Source: Methanobacteriota archaeon (GTDB lineage: Archaea; Thermoplasmatota; Poseidoniia; Poseidoniales; Poseidoniaceae). Taken from it: 8,615 nucleotides of DNA. The stretch is taken from contig NZMN01000063.1 of assembly GCA_002694525.1 (NCBI GenBank), positions 4,484 through 13,098 of the forward strand. The letters are read 5' to 3'. A program made the translations under genes and the position numbers. The notes below the pieces were generated by a model. That model worked only from the letters and a program-made list of their open reading frames with translations. It was not told where the DNA came from and searched no databases. This document shows, piece by piece, positions 1 through 6,106 of the stretch. The first letter of the stretch is position 1; the number at the start of each line of letters is the position of its first letter.

Positions 1-1201
1 TCTGAGAGAGGAGTTCGACGGCCCTCGCGGCGGCGATGGGTGTCGCATGCGAGGTATCAGCAAACTCATGATCTAGGGGAATCTCGACGAAAACGATGTT
101 GTCGAGATTTCGTCGGACAAAGTCCCCGTGGAGATCAACGAGCCCTTGTCGAGACGATACCGATGACGCTTCGCCCCAAGTCTCTGAGTAATCCTGGTAC
201 CAGGCAATGAAGAGGGTGTGCTCCAGAGCATCTGGATCGTTCTCGATCACATATGCATTGCCTGCGTGAGGGTAGGGATACACGCCCAGTTCTGGGTCTC
301 CGTCCACTCCAGCGTTCTCAAGCGAAGACAGGTAGAGGGCGTTGGTTGTCTTGAGTCTCTCCACCTCTTGGAAGCTGTCGTCACCGATCACGAAAGGATC
401 CATGCCGGTATGGCTGCTCGCACTAATGATGACGGTTTCGTCCGTATGGATCGCCTCAAAGCTTGTGCCGGAGCCACCCTCAAAGGTGAAGAGCGTAAAG
501 CTGTCACGCTGGGCGAATGTGAAAAACGTGTTCCGCACACGGTCGCCGTGTTCCTCGTTGGCGTCGTGCCCGAAAATGTCGCTCATGACGACTTTGACCG
601 AGCCGTCGCCTACCGACTCAAAATAAGGCTCACCCCATGATGGGTCCCAATTCTCAACGTAGAAGATGCCCGCTTCCTCATCTCCTAGGAGTACAGGTAC
701 GCGACCCCCCTCGGGACCAGGCTCTTCGACGATCTCTTCAACGCGAAGGGCATCCTCTTCGCTAATGAGCCCACCGCAGCCGCCCAAAGCGGCTTCGACA
801 GCACGAAATACCTCACGGCCAAGCATTTCTTCCGATGCCCCGTTATTCGCAACGAAGTCGACAACCACGACGAGGTCGGAATAGTTGGTCTGCGTCTCGG
901 AAGCCAGAGCGTCAATGAAGCATTCTGCAAAACCTTCGCTGCCCGTGAGGAAGTTGAGCTCGAAGTAGTTGATGAGGTCGACTCTCCACTCTCCTTCCCC
1001 TGAGCGATCCGGCCACTCTCCTTCCTCGGAGCGGTCCAGTTCACTGCTCGGGCCGGAGTCGTCGATCGCAGGCAGACCGGCCTCAGCAGAGGCATCCGGC
1101 TGCTGGGCCGGCTGGGGATCCTCCCGATCGTCGCTGCCACAAGCGGCCAAGGGGGCACACCAAACAAGCCACAAGAGAAGCCACTTAAGCCGCTGCAGCA
1201 C
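1..1201 (-). CDS. Divergent subtilisin-like (S8) lipoprotein, partial (3' end beyond the left edge)
   Basis: The frame is open for 400 codons from a GTG at 1201 to the left edge. The N-terminus is a lipoprotein signal: basic start, hydrophobic run, lipobox LAAC with Cys21. A Ser/Asp/Glu/Pro-rich linker follows (about 22-72). The later part resembles subtilases in motif order: VVMSDIFG (possible Asp208), EEHGDRV (possible His218, compare HGTxVAG), SSLENAG (possible oxyanion Asn296, compare AAAGNEG), a YP-rich stretch (308-311), then DTSHATPIAAA (possible Ser384, compare GTSxATPxVAG). All motifs are degenerate, so activity is uncertain. The Asp is the weakest, and the usual Gly before TS is Asp. 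Residues about 73-165 match nothing I recognise. The start is uncertain: no good Shine-Dalgarno is visible, and TTG codons at 1225 and 1237 are in-frame alternatives. The coding frame is well supported; the S8 assignment is inference from motif order. Confidence 0.72.
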   Translation of the reverse strand, partial: MLQRLKWLLLWLVWCAPLAACGSDDREDPQPAQQPDASAEAGLPAIDDSGPSSELDRSEEGEWPDRSGEGEWRVDLINYFELNFLTGSEGFAECFIDALASETQTNYSDLVVVVDFVANNGASEEMLGREVFRAVEAALGGCGGLISEEDALRVEEIVEEPGPEGGRVPVLLGDEEAGIFYVENWDPSWGEPYFESVGDGSVKVVMSDIFGHDANEEHGDRVRNTFFTFAQRDSFTLFTFEGGSGTSFEAIHTDETVIISASSHTGMDPFVIGDDSFQEVERLKTTNALYLSSLENAGVDGDPELGVYPYPHAGNAYVIENDPDALEHTLFIAWYQDYSETWGEASSVSSRQGLVDLHGDFVRRNLDNIVFVEIPLDHEFADTSHATPIAAARAVELLSQ

Positions 1202-1691
1202 CCTGTGAGAGAACCATCGATCCAAGTCCGCGTGCAAACAGGCTGCGATGCTGCCGTCATCTCACAGGCGTTCAAGTCGGGCTCAGCAACGCCCCAAGGA
1301 CTAGCCGAACCCTCCGAACCGAGTGGCTCCGCTGTGTGATCATCCCGCCTAACACATGTGATCAACGGCCGCGCCACGCTGTCAACATCTGCGCCACAAC
1401 GGTCGAAACGGGTCTCTCCTATTCCCCCAAGCATAAATCCCCAGCTCAGGATCGGTTTTCGAGCACGCACGACCTGCCGCCTTGGATGCAGGATCCTTCC
1501 AAGGGCACCACAGGGGAACACGGGAAACGCCCGCTCTTCTTGCGAGTAATCAACCCGGCGCCTGTGTCAGAGGCCAACAAAGGGTGAGCAGGCGGGCGGT
1601 TTTCGGGATCTCACCATCGAGGGATGTGCCGAGCCACCCCGCACATACAGAAATACATGCTTACGGTCTGTCGGTGATGTTGGTCTGGGGG
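1202..1691. other. 490-base gene-poor stretch between two lipoprotein genes
   Basis: No frame here has a convincing start, composition or recognisable product on either strand. Several short overlapping frames exist, but their translations are Arg/Pro/Ser-rich and look like noise. The stretch probably holds the promoter of the lipoprotein gene starting at 1201 and the end of the transcript from the gene ending at 1692. The only structure I noticed is a pair of TGTGATCA octamers at 1335-1342 and 1357-1364. Confidence 0.5.
1335..1364. repeat. Pair of TGTGATCA direct repeats, 22 bp apart
   Basis: The octamer TGTGATCA occurs at 1335-1342 and again at 1357-1364. The start-to-start distance of 22 bp is close to two helical turns, as expected for two sites on one face of the DNA. 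The second copy is also part of the palindrome CACATGTG (1353-1360). The pair lies 134-163 bases upstream of the GTG start of the lipoprotein gene at 1201. A regulator site is an inference from spacing and position only. Confidence 0.3.
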
Positions 1692-2018
1692 TTAGTACCC
1701 TTCGCAGCCCCGATCAGCACCTTCAAAGTACACCTGGTCGAGTCGTTCCTGATCTTGAAGAATCTGCTCAGCTAACTCCTCAGCCTCACCGAAAAGCGCT
1801 TCGGCTTCGCCACTTTCCCAGAGAGCGTCGAGTCCCTCACTGGACGCCTCGGCATCCTCAAACGTGGAATTAATGCGGCCAATTGAAAACGTGTTCTCCA
1901 GGATGCTGTCGCTTAGGGCGTAGTACTCGGCATCGAGCGCTTCACACCTCTCGTCCGGACCCGAGCCGCAGCCCGTCACCGCCGCCACCAGCACCACACA
2001 CGCCACAACACGTTTCAT
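1692..2018 (-). CDS. Small acidic lipoprotein, function unknown
   Basis: A 108-residue protein with a clear lipoprotein signal: MKR, a hydrophobic run, lipobox VTGC with Cys17 as the expected lipidated residue. The mature part is strongly acidic, rich in Ala, Glu, Asp and Leu, and looks mostly helical. It is bracketed by Cys25 (DERCEALD) and Cys105 (DRGCEGY), which could form a disulphide closing a helical hairpin. I chose ATG 2018 over GTG 2024 because AGGG at 2030-2027 lies 8 bases before the ATG but only 2 before the GTG. The stop is TAA. It sits on the same strand as, and 100 bases after, the C11 peptidase gene, so co-transcription is possible. I do not recognise a family. Confidence 0.8.
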   Translation of the reverse strand: MKRVVACVVLVAAVTGCGSGPDERCEALDAEYYALSDSILENTFSIGRINSTFEDAEASSEGLDALWESGEAEALFGEAEELAEQILQDQERLDQVYFEGADRGCEGY

Positions 2019-2050
2019 ACCCACAACCCTAGATCAAGGCCCCGTATGGC

Positions 2051-2106
2051 TCGGTTTGTCGGCGATGCCACCATTGGCGACGCAGGAGTGACCTGATCGG
2101 TTTGTC
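2051..2106. repeat. TCGGTTTGTC direct repeat
   Basis: The decamer TCGGTTTGTC occurs at 2051-2060 and 2097-2106, 46 bases apart. Both copies lie in the 100-base gap between the stop of the C11 peptidase gene (2119) and the start of the small lipoprotein gene (2018). On the coding strand they read GACAAACCGA. Position and exactness suggest a regulatory site for the small lipoprotein gene, but nothing else supports this. Confidence 0.35.
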
Positions 2107-2118
2107 AGTAACGAAGCA

Positions 2119-4140
2119 TCAGGGCAGCGTGACGATCCCGGTCTGCGATGAGGAATCGCCCGAGTAGTCGTAGACGACCAATTCCACGAAGAGCTCCGTT
2201 CCCGACTCAAGCGGTACCAGGCCGTACTGGAGGAACGGGAGATCTGCGTAGAGGCCCACCTCGCTGAGGGTGAGCCACTCACGTGAGCCATCGGCGTACT
2301 GATTCAGCACCACGGGGTAGATCAGGCCGTCGGGATCAGCCGTCAGCTCCCCAATCATCCCTTCGGCGTTGATCTCGTAGTACACCTCGCTCAGCACATC
2401 GCCGTCAGGGTTCAACGTGAGTCCAAGGATGACGTCGTGAGGCGGGTCATCGGTGTCGGCCTCCTCTGGCGGCACGTACCAGAGGGGCACATCGAGGAAC
2501 CAGAGCCCGCTCTCGTAATCGATTTCCATATCGAGGTACGCAAAGTCGGTATCGATGCCATCGGACAGAGTCAGCGCCGTCAGGTCATAGAAGGCAGCGA
2601 CCTCACCTGATCCATCGTCGAGGGCCTCAAACGAGGCCGGCTCCTCGCCGATGAAGATGACCGAGCCGTCGCTGTCGTCAACGACGCCGTACACAATTTC
2701 AGCAGCGACCACCGAATCGCTCGAGCCGACATCGACGGCGCCGTAAACGGTCAAGCCCTCATCGTCGAAGGAGAACTCAAGCGCGTCGTCCTCGACGAAT
2801 GAGGCCTTGCTCGCCTCATCGAGGTTGTCGCCTGCGAGGTAGAACGCCTCAAGGATCCCGGACCAGCCCGGTACCTCACCAAGATCGGCGTATTCATCCT
2901 CGACATAGTCGGCGCTTGGCGGGAAGTAGACGCTCACACCGGTGGCGCGCCGCGTCGCAGGCCCGCTGATCTCGTGGATCACAGCCGTCTGAAGTGCTGT
3001 GAGCACCGCCTCGATTTCGGGCCTCACGGGGGTGCCCATCACCAGAAACTCCTCCATCAGCGAGCCGAGATCCAGGAGGTTGGCGGCGAGGGACGGATCG
3101 GGGTTGGCGCCGAACTCGAGAGCGGCCTGGCGGGCAGCGGCGAACGCCGCGATCACGGAGGGGTCTGCCTCAGCGAGGACGTTCGCGAGTTCGTCGAGCG
3201 CCTCCTCCAATTGGGCAATCTCGGCGAGATCGAGCGCAGAAAGCGTGATATCGATGCCGGTCCCCGCCTCGGCGGCCTGAGCGGCGTAGGTGTCGATGAA
3301 CTCCACGGCAAGACCAGCGGCGCCGACATCGCGACGGTCACGAAGAATCTCCAGGGAGGAGAAGTCCCAACCGTGTCCTGGCTCGAGTTCCTCGGAGGCG
3401 ACCATGACATCGGCGAGATCCTGTACCTGGGTGGCGACCTCGAACGTCGCCATGAGACAAGCGTCGAAACCGAGGAGGTCGACCGAATCCAGACCGACTT
3501 CAGCGAGCCCCTCGGCTATCCCTGAGCGAATCTCGGGCAGGGTGAGGATGTCCTCGCCATCGGTGTCGTCGGGGCCAACGCCGGTCCAACCTCCGCCGTG
3601 GTCCCAGAGGATCAAGGCGTAACGATCCGCAGGGAACTCTGTGACCCCTGTGACCAGGAAGCTCTTGAGGGTCTCCGGATCGCCGAGGTTCAACTCGCCA
3701 GAATCAAAGGCCGTGATGATCTCCTCTCGGCCCACATGAACCAGCGTGGTGCCGTCGAAGTTGCCGAGCGGACCGATCTCCTCGTCTGAGTAGCCGGGAT
3801 GACGGTCGACGAGGGTCACGATGTTCACGTTCTCGTTCGAGCCGGCTTCGGCCATCTCGAACACGTCGCCAACAGCGAAGGACTCGAGGTCGTTGTCCCC
3901 CATGAGGTAGACGAGAACCGTCCAGGAGCCATCCTCCGCAACGAGCTCACTCTCCGCCGGACGGCCGGCGTCATCCGAGGGACTCTCCTCCGGCTCAGCC
4001 TCCTGCCCCTGGTCCACAGCCGACTCATCCACCGACCGGTCAGAGAACTGGGCGTCGTCCGCCGTTCCGCCACAGGCGACCAACCCCAGCGAAGTGATCA
4101 GAGCGACGATGAACCGAATCGCAGAACGAGAGCGCATCAC
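2119..4140 (-). CDS. Clostripain-family (peptidase C11) cysteine protease lipoprotein
   Basis: A 673-residue predicted surface lipoprotein (numbering from the GTG). The signal ends in lipobox LVAC with Cys23, followed by an acidic Asp/Glu/Ser linker to about residue 70. The peptidase C11 domain begins at WTVLVYLMGDNDLE (73-86), a hallmark of the clostripain family. The catalytic His181 is in LILWDHGGGW and the nucleophile Cys228 in LLGFDACLM; both are intact, so an active peptidase is likely. The domain extends to roughly residue 435. The rest (about 440-673) is acidic, looks beta-rich and has no motif I recognise. Family members usually cleave after Arg or Lys. GTG 4140 and ATG 4137 are adjacent and either may start translation. 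A stop lies three codons upstream, so the start cannot be earlier. No Shine-Dalgarno is well placed (AGGAG is about 18 bases away). It follows the membrane protein gene on the same strand by 108 bases. Confidence 0.92.
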   Translation of the reverse strand: MMRSRSAIRFIVALITSLGLVACGGTADDAQFSDRSVDESAVDQGQEAEPEESPSDDAGRPAESELVAEDGSWTVLVYLMGDNDLESFAVGDVFEMAEAGSNENVNIVTLVDRHPGYSDEEIGPLGNFDGTTLVHVGREEIITAFDSGELNLGDPETLKSFLVTGVTEFPADRYALILWDHGGGWTGVGPDDTDGEDILTLPEIRSGIAEGLAEVGLDSVDLLGFDACLMATFEVATQVQDLADVMVASEELEPGHGWDFSSLEILRDRRDVGAAGLAVEFIDTYAAQAAEAGTGIDITLSALDLAEIAQLEEALDELANVLAEADPSVIAAFAAARQAALEFGANPDPSLAANLLDLGSLMEEFLVMGTPVRPEIEAVLTALQTAVIHEISGPATRRATGVSVYFPPSADYVEDEYADLGEVPGWSGILEAFYLAGDNLDEASKASFVEDDALEFSFDDEGLTVYGAVDVGSSDSVVAAEIVYGVVDDSDGSVIFIGEEPASFEALDDGSGEVAAFYDLTALTLSDGIDTDFAYLDMEIDYESGLWFLDVPLWYVPPEEADTDDPPHDVILGLTLNPDGDVLSEVYYEINAEGMIGELTADPDGLIYPVVLNQYADGSREWLTLSEVGLYADLPFLQYGLVPLESGTELFVELVVYDYSGDSSSQTGIVTLP

Positions 4141-4175
4141 TTCTGTCTACACGACTGCTCCTTGCATGGCCGTTA

Positions 4176-4190
4176 CCGAGGCGACCTCGG
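4176..4190 (-). terminator. Intergenic hairpin, possible terminator or processing site
   Basis: CCGAGG and CCTCGG form a perfect 6-bp G+C-rich stem with a 3-base loop. It lies in the gap between the membrane protein stop (4249) and the C11 peptidase start (4140), both on the minus strand. There is no U-run after it, so a classical intrinsic terminator is not shown. It could also be a leader structure of the peptidase mRNA. Confidence 0.3.
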
Positions 4191-4229
4191 CGCCGAATCC
4201 AGACTGGCCCAAGGTGATCGAGGGGCACT

Positions 4230-4243
4230 CTCCCGATCGGGAG
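4230..4243. repeat. Perfect 14-bp palindrome CTCCCGATCGGGAG
   Basis: The 14-base string is its own reverse complement. As RNA it gives a 5-bp stem with a GATC loop; as DNA it could be an operator. It lies 5 bases beyond the stop codon of the membrane protein gene (minus strand) and about 90 bases before the C11 peptidase start. No U-run follows. Function not determined. Confidence 0.35.
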
Positions 4244-4248
4244 TCTCT

Positions 4249-4893
4249 CTATACAGCGTCGTTCTCGGGGGGCGCCTTCCGGCCAAGCCACCAGACTCCG
4301 AGAAGCGACCCGATCAGCCCGCCGGTGCTCGACAAGATGAGGTCGCCGATCGTGTCTTCGTATGTGAGGGCGAGACCACCGGCACCGCCCCAGCCATCCT
4401 TGGACACCGCCCACTCCATTGCCTCCCACCAGATGATGGCGGTGGCGCCGAAGCCATAACCAAGAAACACTGCGTCTCGGGTGTGGCCGGTGTTACGGAA
4501 CCGGAAGGCGTGGAACGCAAGCACGAGGAGGACCCAGTTGAGCGCATGCAGCACATCGTCTGTCTTCGGGTACTCGTCATAGAACCCCAGGAGGTTGCCG
4601 AGAGTGTCAAGAAGGAACGGCAAGGCGAGCAGGGCATCCCCGACGTGGGCGTGTGGTCGCCATCGGCGCCGCCAGCTGAACAGAGGCACGATGACGGCAG
4701 AGGCAAGGAAGAGTGGTGCCCGCAGCCCCATCGCCTTGCCGTCGAGCGTGTCGAGGTCGGCGGTTAAGGCGATCGCGAACGAGACGAACAGCGCCGCCTT
4801 GACCACGATGTTCGCCCGTCGGGCTCGTACCGTGGCATCGAGACGCAGTACCACCATTTCGTTATCCCAGTCCGGAAGGTGCGTCTCATTCAT
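4249..4893 (-). CDS. DUF2238/YjdF-like integral membrane protein
   Basis: A 214-residue protein with about six hydrophobic segments (roughly 29-46, 59-73, 84-103, 114-130, 141-157 and 183-203). Polar residues sit in or near the later helices in the pattern TDDVLH (111-116), WWEAMEW (155-161) and YEDTIGD (178-184). This His / E-x2-E / Y-x-DT-x2-D arrangement recalls the DUF2238 (YjdF) family, whose function is unknown to me; the assignment is from motif memory. The start ATG at 4893 fits the protein, but the sequence before it has no clear Shine-Dalgarno. It is the first minus-strand gene of a run that continues with the C11 peptidase, and it is divergent from the metallothionein gene. The stop is TAG. 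Confidence 0.8.
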   Translation of the reverse strand: MNETHLPDWDNEMVVLRLDATVRARRANIVVKAALFVSFAIALTADLDTLDGKAMGLRAPLFLASAVIVPLFSWRRRWRPHAHVGDALLALPFLLDTLGNLLGFYDEYPKTDDVLHALNWVLLVLAFHAFRFRNTGHTRDAVFLGYGFGATAIIWWEAMEWAVSKDGWGGAGGLALTYEDTIGDLILSSTGGLIGSLLGVWWLGRKAPPENDAV

Positions 4894-5211
4894 CCGCTGT
4901 TGACCAGTTCTTGTTAACGACCACTCAACGAGCAGTCATGGGGACATTCGCCGCTGTTGAACGACGTCTGGTCACAGTTCGGACTTGGCAAGACGCGCAG
5001 GGTAAGGCAGCAGGTGCGTCGCCGATGAACGCTGCTCATGTGGGAAACCATATGTCCTCGGTCAAATGTTTAGACGGGGCTTTCTGGACGGTTGTCGCTT
5101 GCTCAATTTGTTGCTTGACGAGCTTTGCTCGGAAGAAACGCAGACCGGGCTGTAATGAAACGAGGTGGTGTTCCGTCAGCACTTCTGATCGAGACGCCGA
5201 GGAGCGACATC
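4894..5211. other. 318-base divergent intergenic region with a CCGCTGTTGA repeat
   Basis: This lies between the start of the membrane protein gene (minus) and the start of the metallothionein-like gene (plus), so it should hold both promoters. The decamer CCGCTGTTGA occurs at 4894-4903, touching the membrane protein start codon, and again at 4951-4960. A TTGACG (5115-5120) resembles a -35 box, but no -10 lies at the right distance. CTCGGAAGA (5128-5136) also occurs upstream of the small Cys protein at 6107. I see no supported gene; frames across it have atypical products. Confidence 0.45.
5128..5153 (+). promoter_or_regulatory. Candidate shared promoter element upstream of the metallothionein gene
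   Basis: CTCGGAAGA at 5128-5136 is followed by GCTGT at 5149-5153. The same 9-mer followed by GCTGT occurs upstream of the 40-residue Cys protein (6056-6064 and 6079-6083). A GGAA core is common in -35 elements of ECF sigma factors. The spacing differs by 2 bases between the two sites, which weakens the case. The idea that the adjacent ECF sigma factor reads it is inference. Confidence 0.25.
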
Positions 5212-5343
5212 ATGGACGACTGCACCTGCCCCAACCCCTGTGCTTGTGAACCAAAGCGATCCGGTTGCTGCTGTGGTGAAGCCTGCACGTGCGGCACTAA
5301 CTGCGGCTGCGCTCCGAGCTGCGGCTGCCCGAGCGCTTCTTGA
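5212..5343 (+). CDS. Metallothionein-like Cys-rich metal-binding protein, 43 aa
   Basis: Translation from ATG 5212 gives 43 residues with 13 Cys (positions 4, 6, 10, 12, 19, 20, 21, 25, 27, 31, 33, 37, 39), about 30 percent Cys and no His. Five CxC pairs and a central CCC triplet are the signature of a metallothionein, a small cytosolic protein that wraps soft metals (Cu+, Zn2+, Cd2+) in thiolate clusters. The absence of His is unlike BmtA/SmtA-type zinc metallothioneins and would suit Cu(I), but the metal is not shown. The start is fixed by GAGGAG at 5199-5204, 7 bases before the ATG, and by the Cys pattern starting there; the frame stays open upstream, but those residues are unlike the rest. 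A CorE-like ECF sigma gene follows 28 bases after the TGA, which strongly suggests a metal-response unit. Confidence 0.88.
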   Translation: MDDCTCPNPCACEPKRSGCCCGEACTCGTNCGCAPSCGCPSAS

Positions 5344-5371
5344 CGCCTTGGTGGGATCCTAGAATCGAGCC
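5340..5371 (+). promoter_or_regulatory. Possible promoter of the sigma factor gene (leaderless)
   Basis: TAGAAT at 5360-5365 is a good -10 hexamer and ends 6 bases before the ATG at 5372, so transcription could begin at or next to the start codon, giving a leaderless mRNA. TTGACG at 5340-5345 overlaps the metallothionein stop codon and could be the -35, but the 14-bp spacer is shorter than usual. The lack of a well-placed Shine-Dalgarno for the sigma gene is consistent with leaderless translation. Confidence 0.3.
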
Positions 5372-5938
5372 ATGGCTACCTCGCCTGAGGCCCACGCTAA
5401 GCGCCGTCTGGTCATTGAGACCCTTCGTAGTAAACGCGCGGACTTTGAGAATTTCGTGCGCGCTCGCGTTGCCGAGCAAGACGTTGACGACATCCTGCAG
5501 CTCGGCGCTGAGCGGGCAATCAATGGAGCCGAAGCCATCGACGACCCCAACCAGGTAACCGCTTGGCTGTACCGCATCCATCGGAACCTCATTATTGACA
5601 CGTACCGCCAACAGGCTGCTGATCGACATCGACTCGATCACGGTGCGGGGGTACCAGACGGAGCGATCGGAGTGACCGAGGAGGCCTGCCAGTGCAGCCT
5701 CGCTCAGGCGCAGAGACTGCCGGCTTCGTACGCCTCGATTCTTGACCTGGTCGACGCGCAGGGCTTCAGTCTGGTCGAGGCCGCAGCTCGCCTCGAGATC
5801 ACCCGCAACAACGCCGCAGTAAGACTGCACCGGGCCCGCAAAGCGCTGCGGGACGCAATGGAGGCCCACTGCGGGGTGACTGATCCACAAGCGTGCGCGG
5901 CCTGCCGCTGCGTGGACGATGCCTGCTGCGCTGCCTGA
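5372..5938 (+). CDS. ECF sigma factor with Cys-rich metal-sensing tail (CorE-like)
   Basis: A 188-residue RNA polymerase sigma factor. Region 2 spans about 20-88, with the typical AWLYRIHRNLIIDTYRQ (64-80). Region 4 spans about 110-165, with the helix-turn-helix SLVEAAARLEITRNNAAVRL (133-152) followed by HRARKALRDAM. Two Cys features are added: a CQC pair at 106/108 in the linker between the sigma regions, and a C-terminal tail with Cys167, 175, 178, 180, 185 and 186. This linker CxC plus tail layout is that of CorE-like ECF factors, where known members bind metal (copper in Myxococcus CorE) through these cysteines and need no separate anti-sigma factor. No anti-sigma gene is visible here. 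The final DDACCAA with vicinal Cys seems to extend beyond the usual family end. It lies 28 bases after the metallothionein gene on the same strand, its obvious candidate target. The metal is not identified. Confidence 0.9.
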   Translation: MATSPEAHAKRRLVIETLRSKRADFENFVRARVAEQDVDDILQLGAERAINGAEAIDDPNQVTAWLYRIHRNLIIDTYRQQAADRHRLDHGAGVPDGAIGVTEEACQCSLAQAQRLPASYASILDLVDAQGFSLVEAAARLEITRNNAAVRLHRARKALRDAMEAHCGVTDPQACAACRCVDDACCAA

Positions 5939-6055
5939 CTGCTTTGAGCAAAGTCTCTCAACGTCCGTATTAGCGCCTCTATCCCCCGAATAACGCCCTG
6001 CCTGGCGTGCTGACAAGGCCGCCGCGGTGGGCGACAGCAAACCACTGGACCATCT

Positions 6056-6083
6056 CTCGGAAGAGCACCGAGTAAAGAGCTGT
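6056..6083 (+). promoter_or_regulatory. Second copy of the candidate element, upstream of the CSCC protein
   Basis: CTCGGAAGA at 6056-6064 and GCTGT at 6079-6083 repeat the pair seen at 5128-5153. The element lies 24-51 bases before the ATG at 6107, a sensible place for a promoter. The spacing is 2 bases longer than in the first copy, and coincidence cannot be excluded. Confidence 0.25.
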
Positions 6084-6106
6084 TCGGGGTCCACTAAGGT
6101 TTGAAC

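Noticed and set aside
218..640. 140-codon plus-strand frame
   Set aside because: It is antisense to the S8-like lipoprotein, which has the better-supported frame; the product has no recognisable features.
685..1521. 278-codon minus-strand frame
   Set aside because: It overlaps the S8-like lipoprotein in another frame. The lipoprotein frame has a signal peptide, lipobox and protease motifs, whereas this one has an Arg/Ser-rich, featureless product.
3799..4767. 322-codon plus-strand frame
   Set aside because: It is antisense to both the C11 peptidase and the membrane protein genes and crosses their gap. No domain or membrane segment is visible.
5115..5156. TTGACG (5115) with TGTAAT (5151) as a housekeeping promoter for the metallothionein gene
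   Set aside because: The hexamers are 30 bases apart, far from the 16-18 needed, so they cannot form one promoter.
5937..5955. Hairpin GACTGCTTTGAGCAAAGTC at the sigma factor stop codon
   Set aside because: The stem is only 4-5 bp with a bulge and no U-run, too weak to call a terminator.
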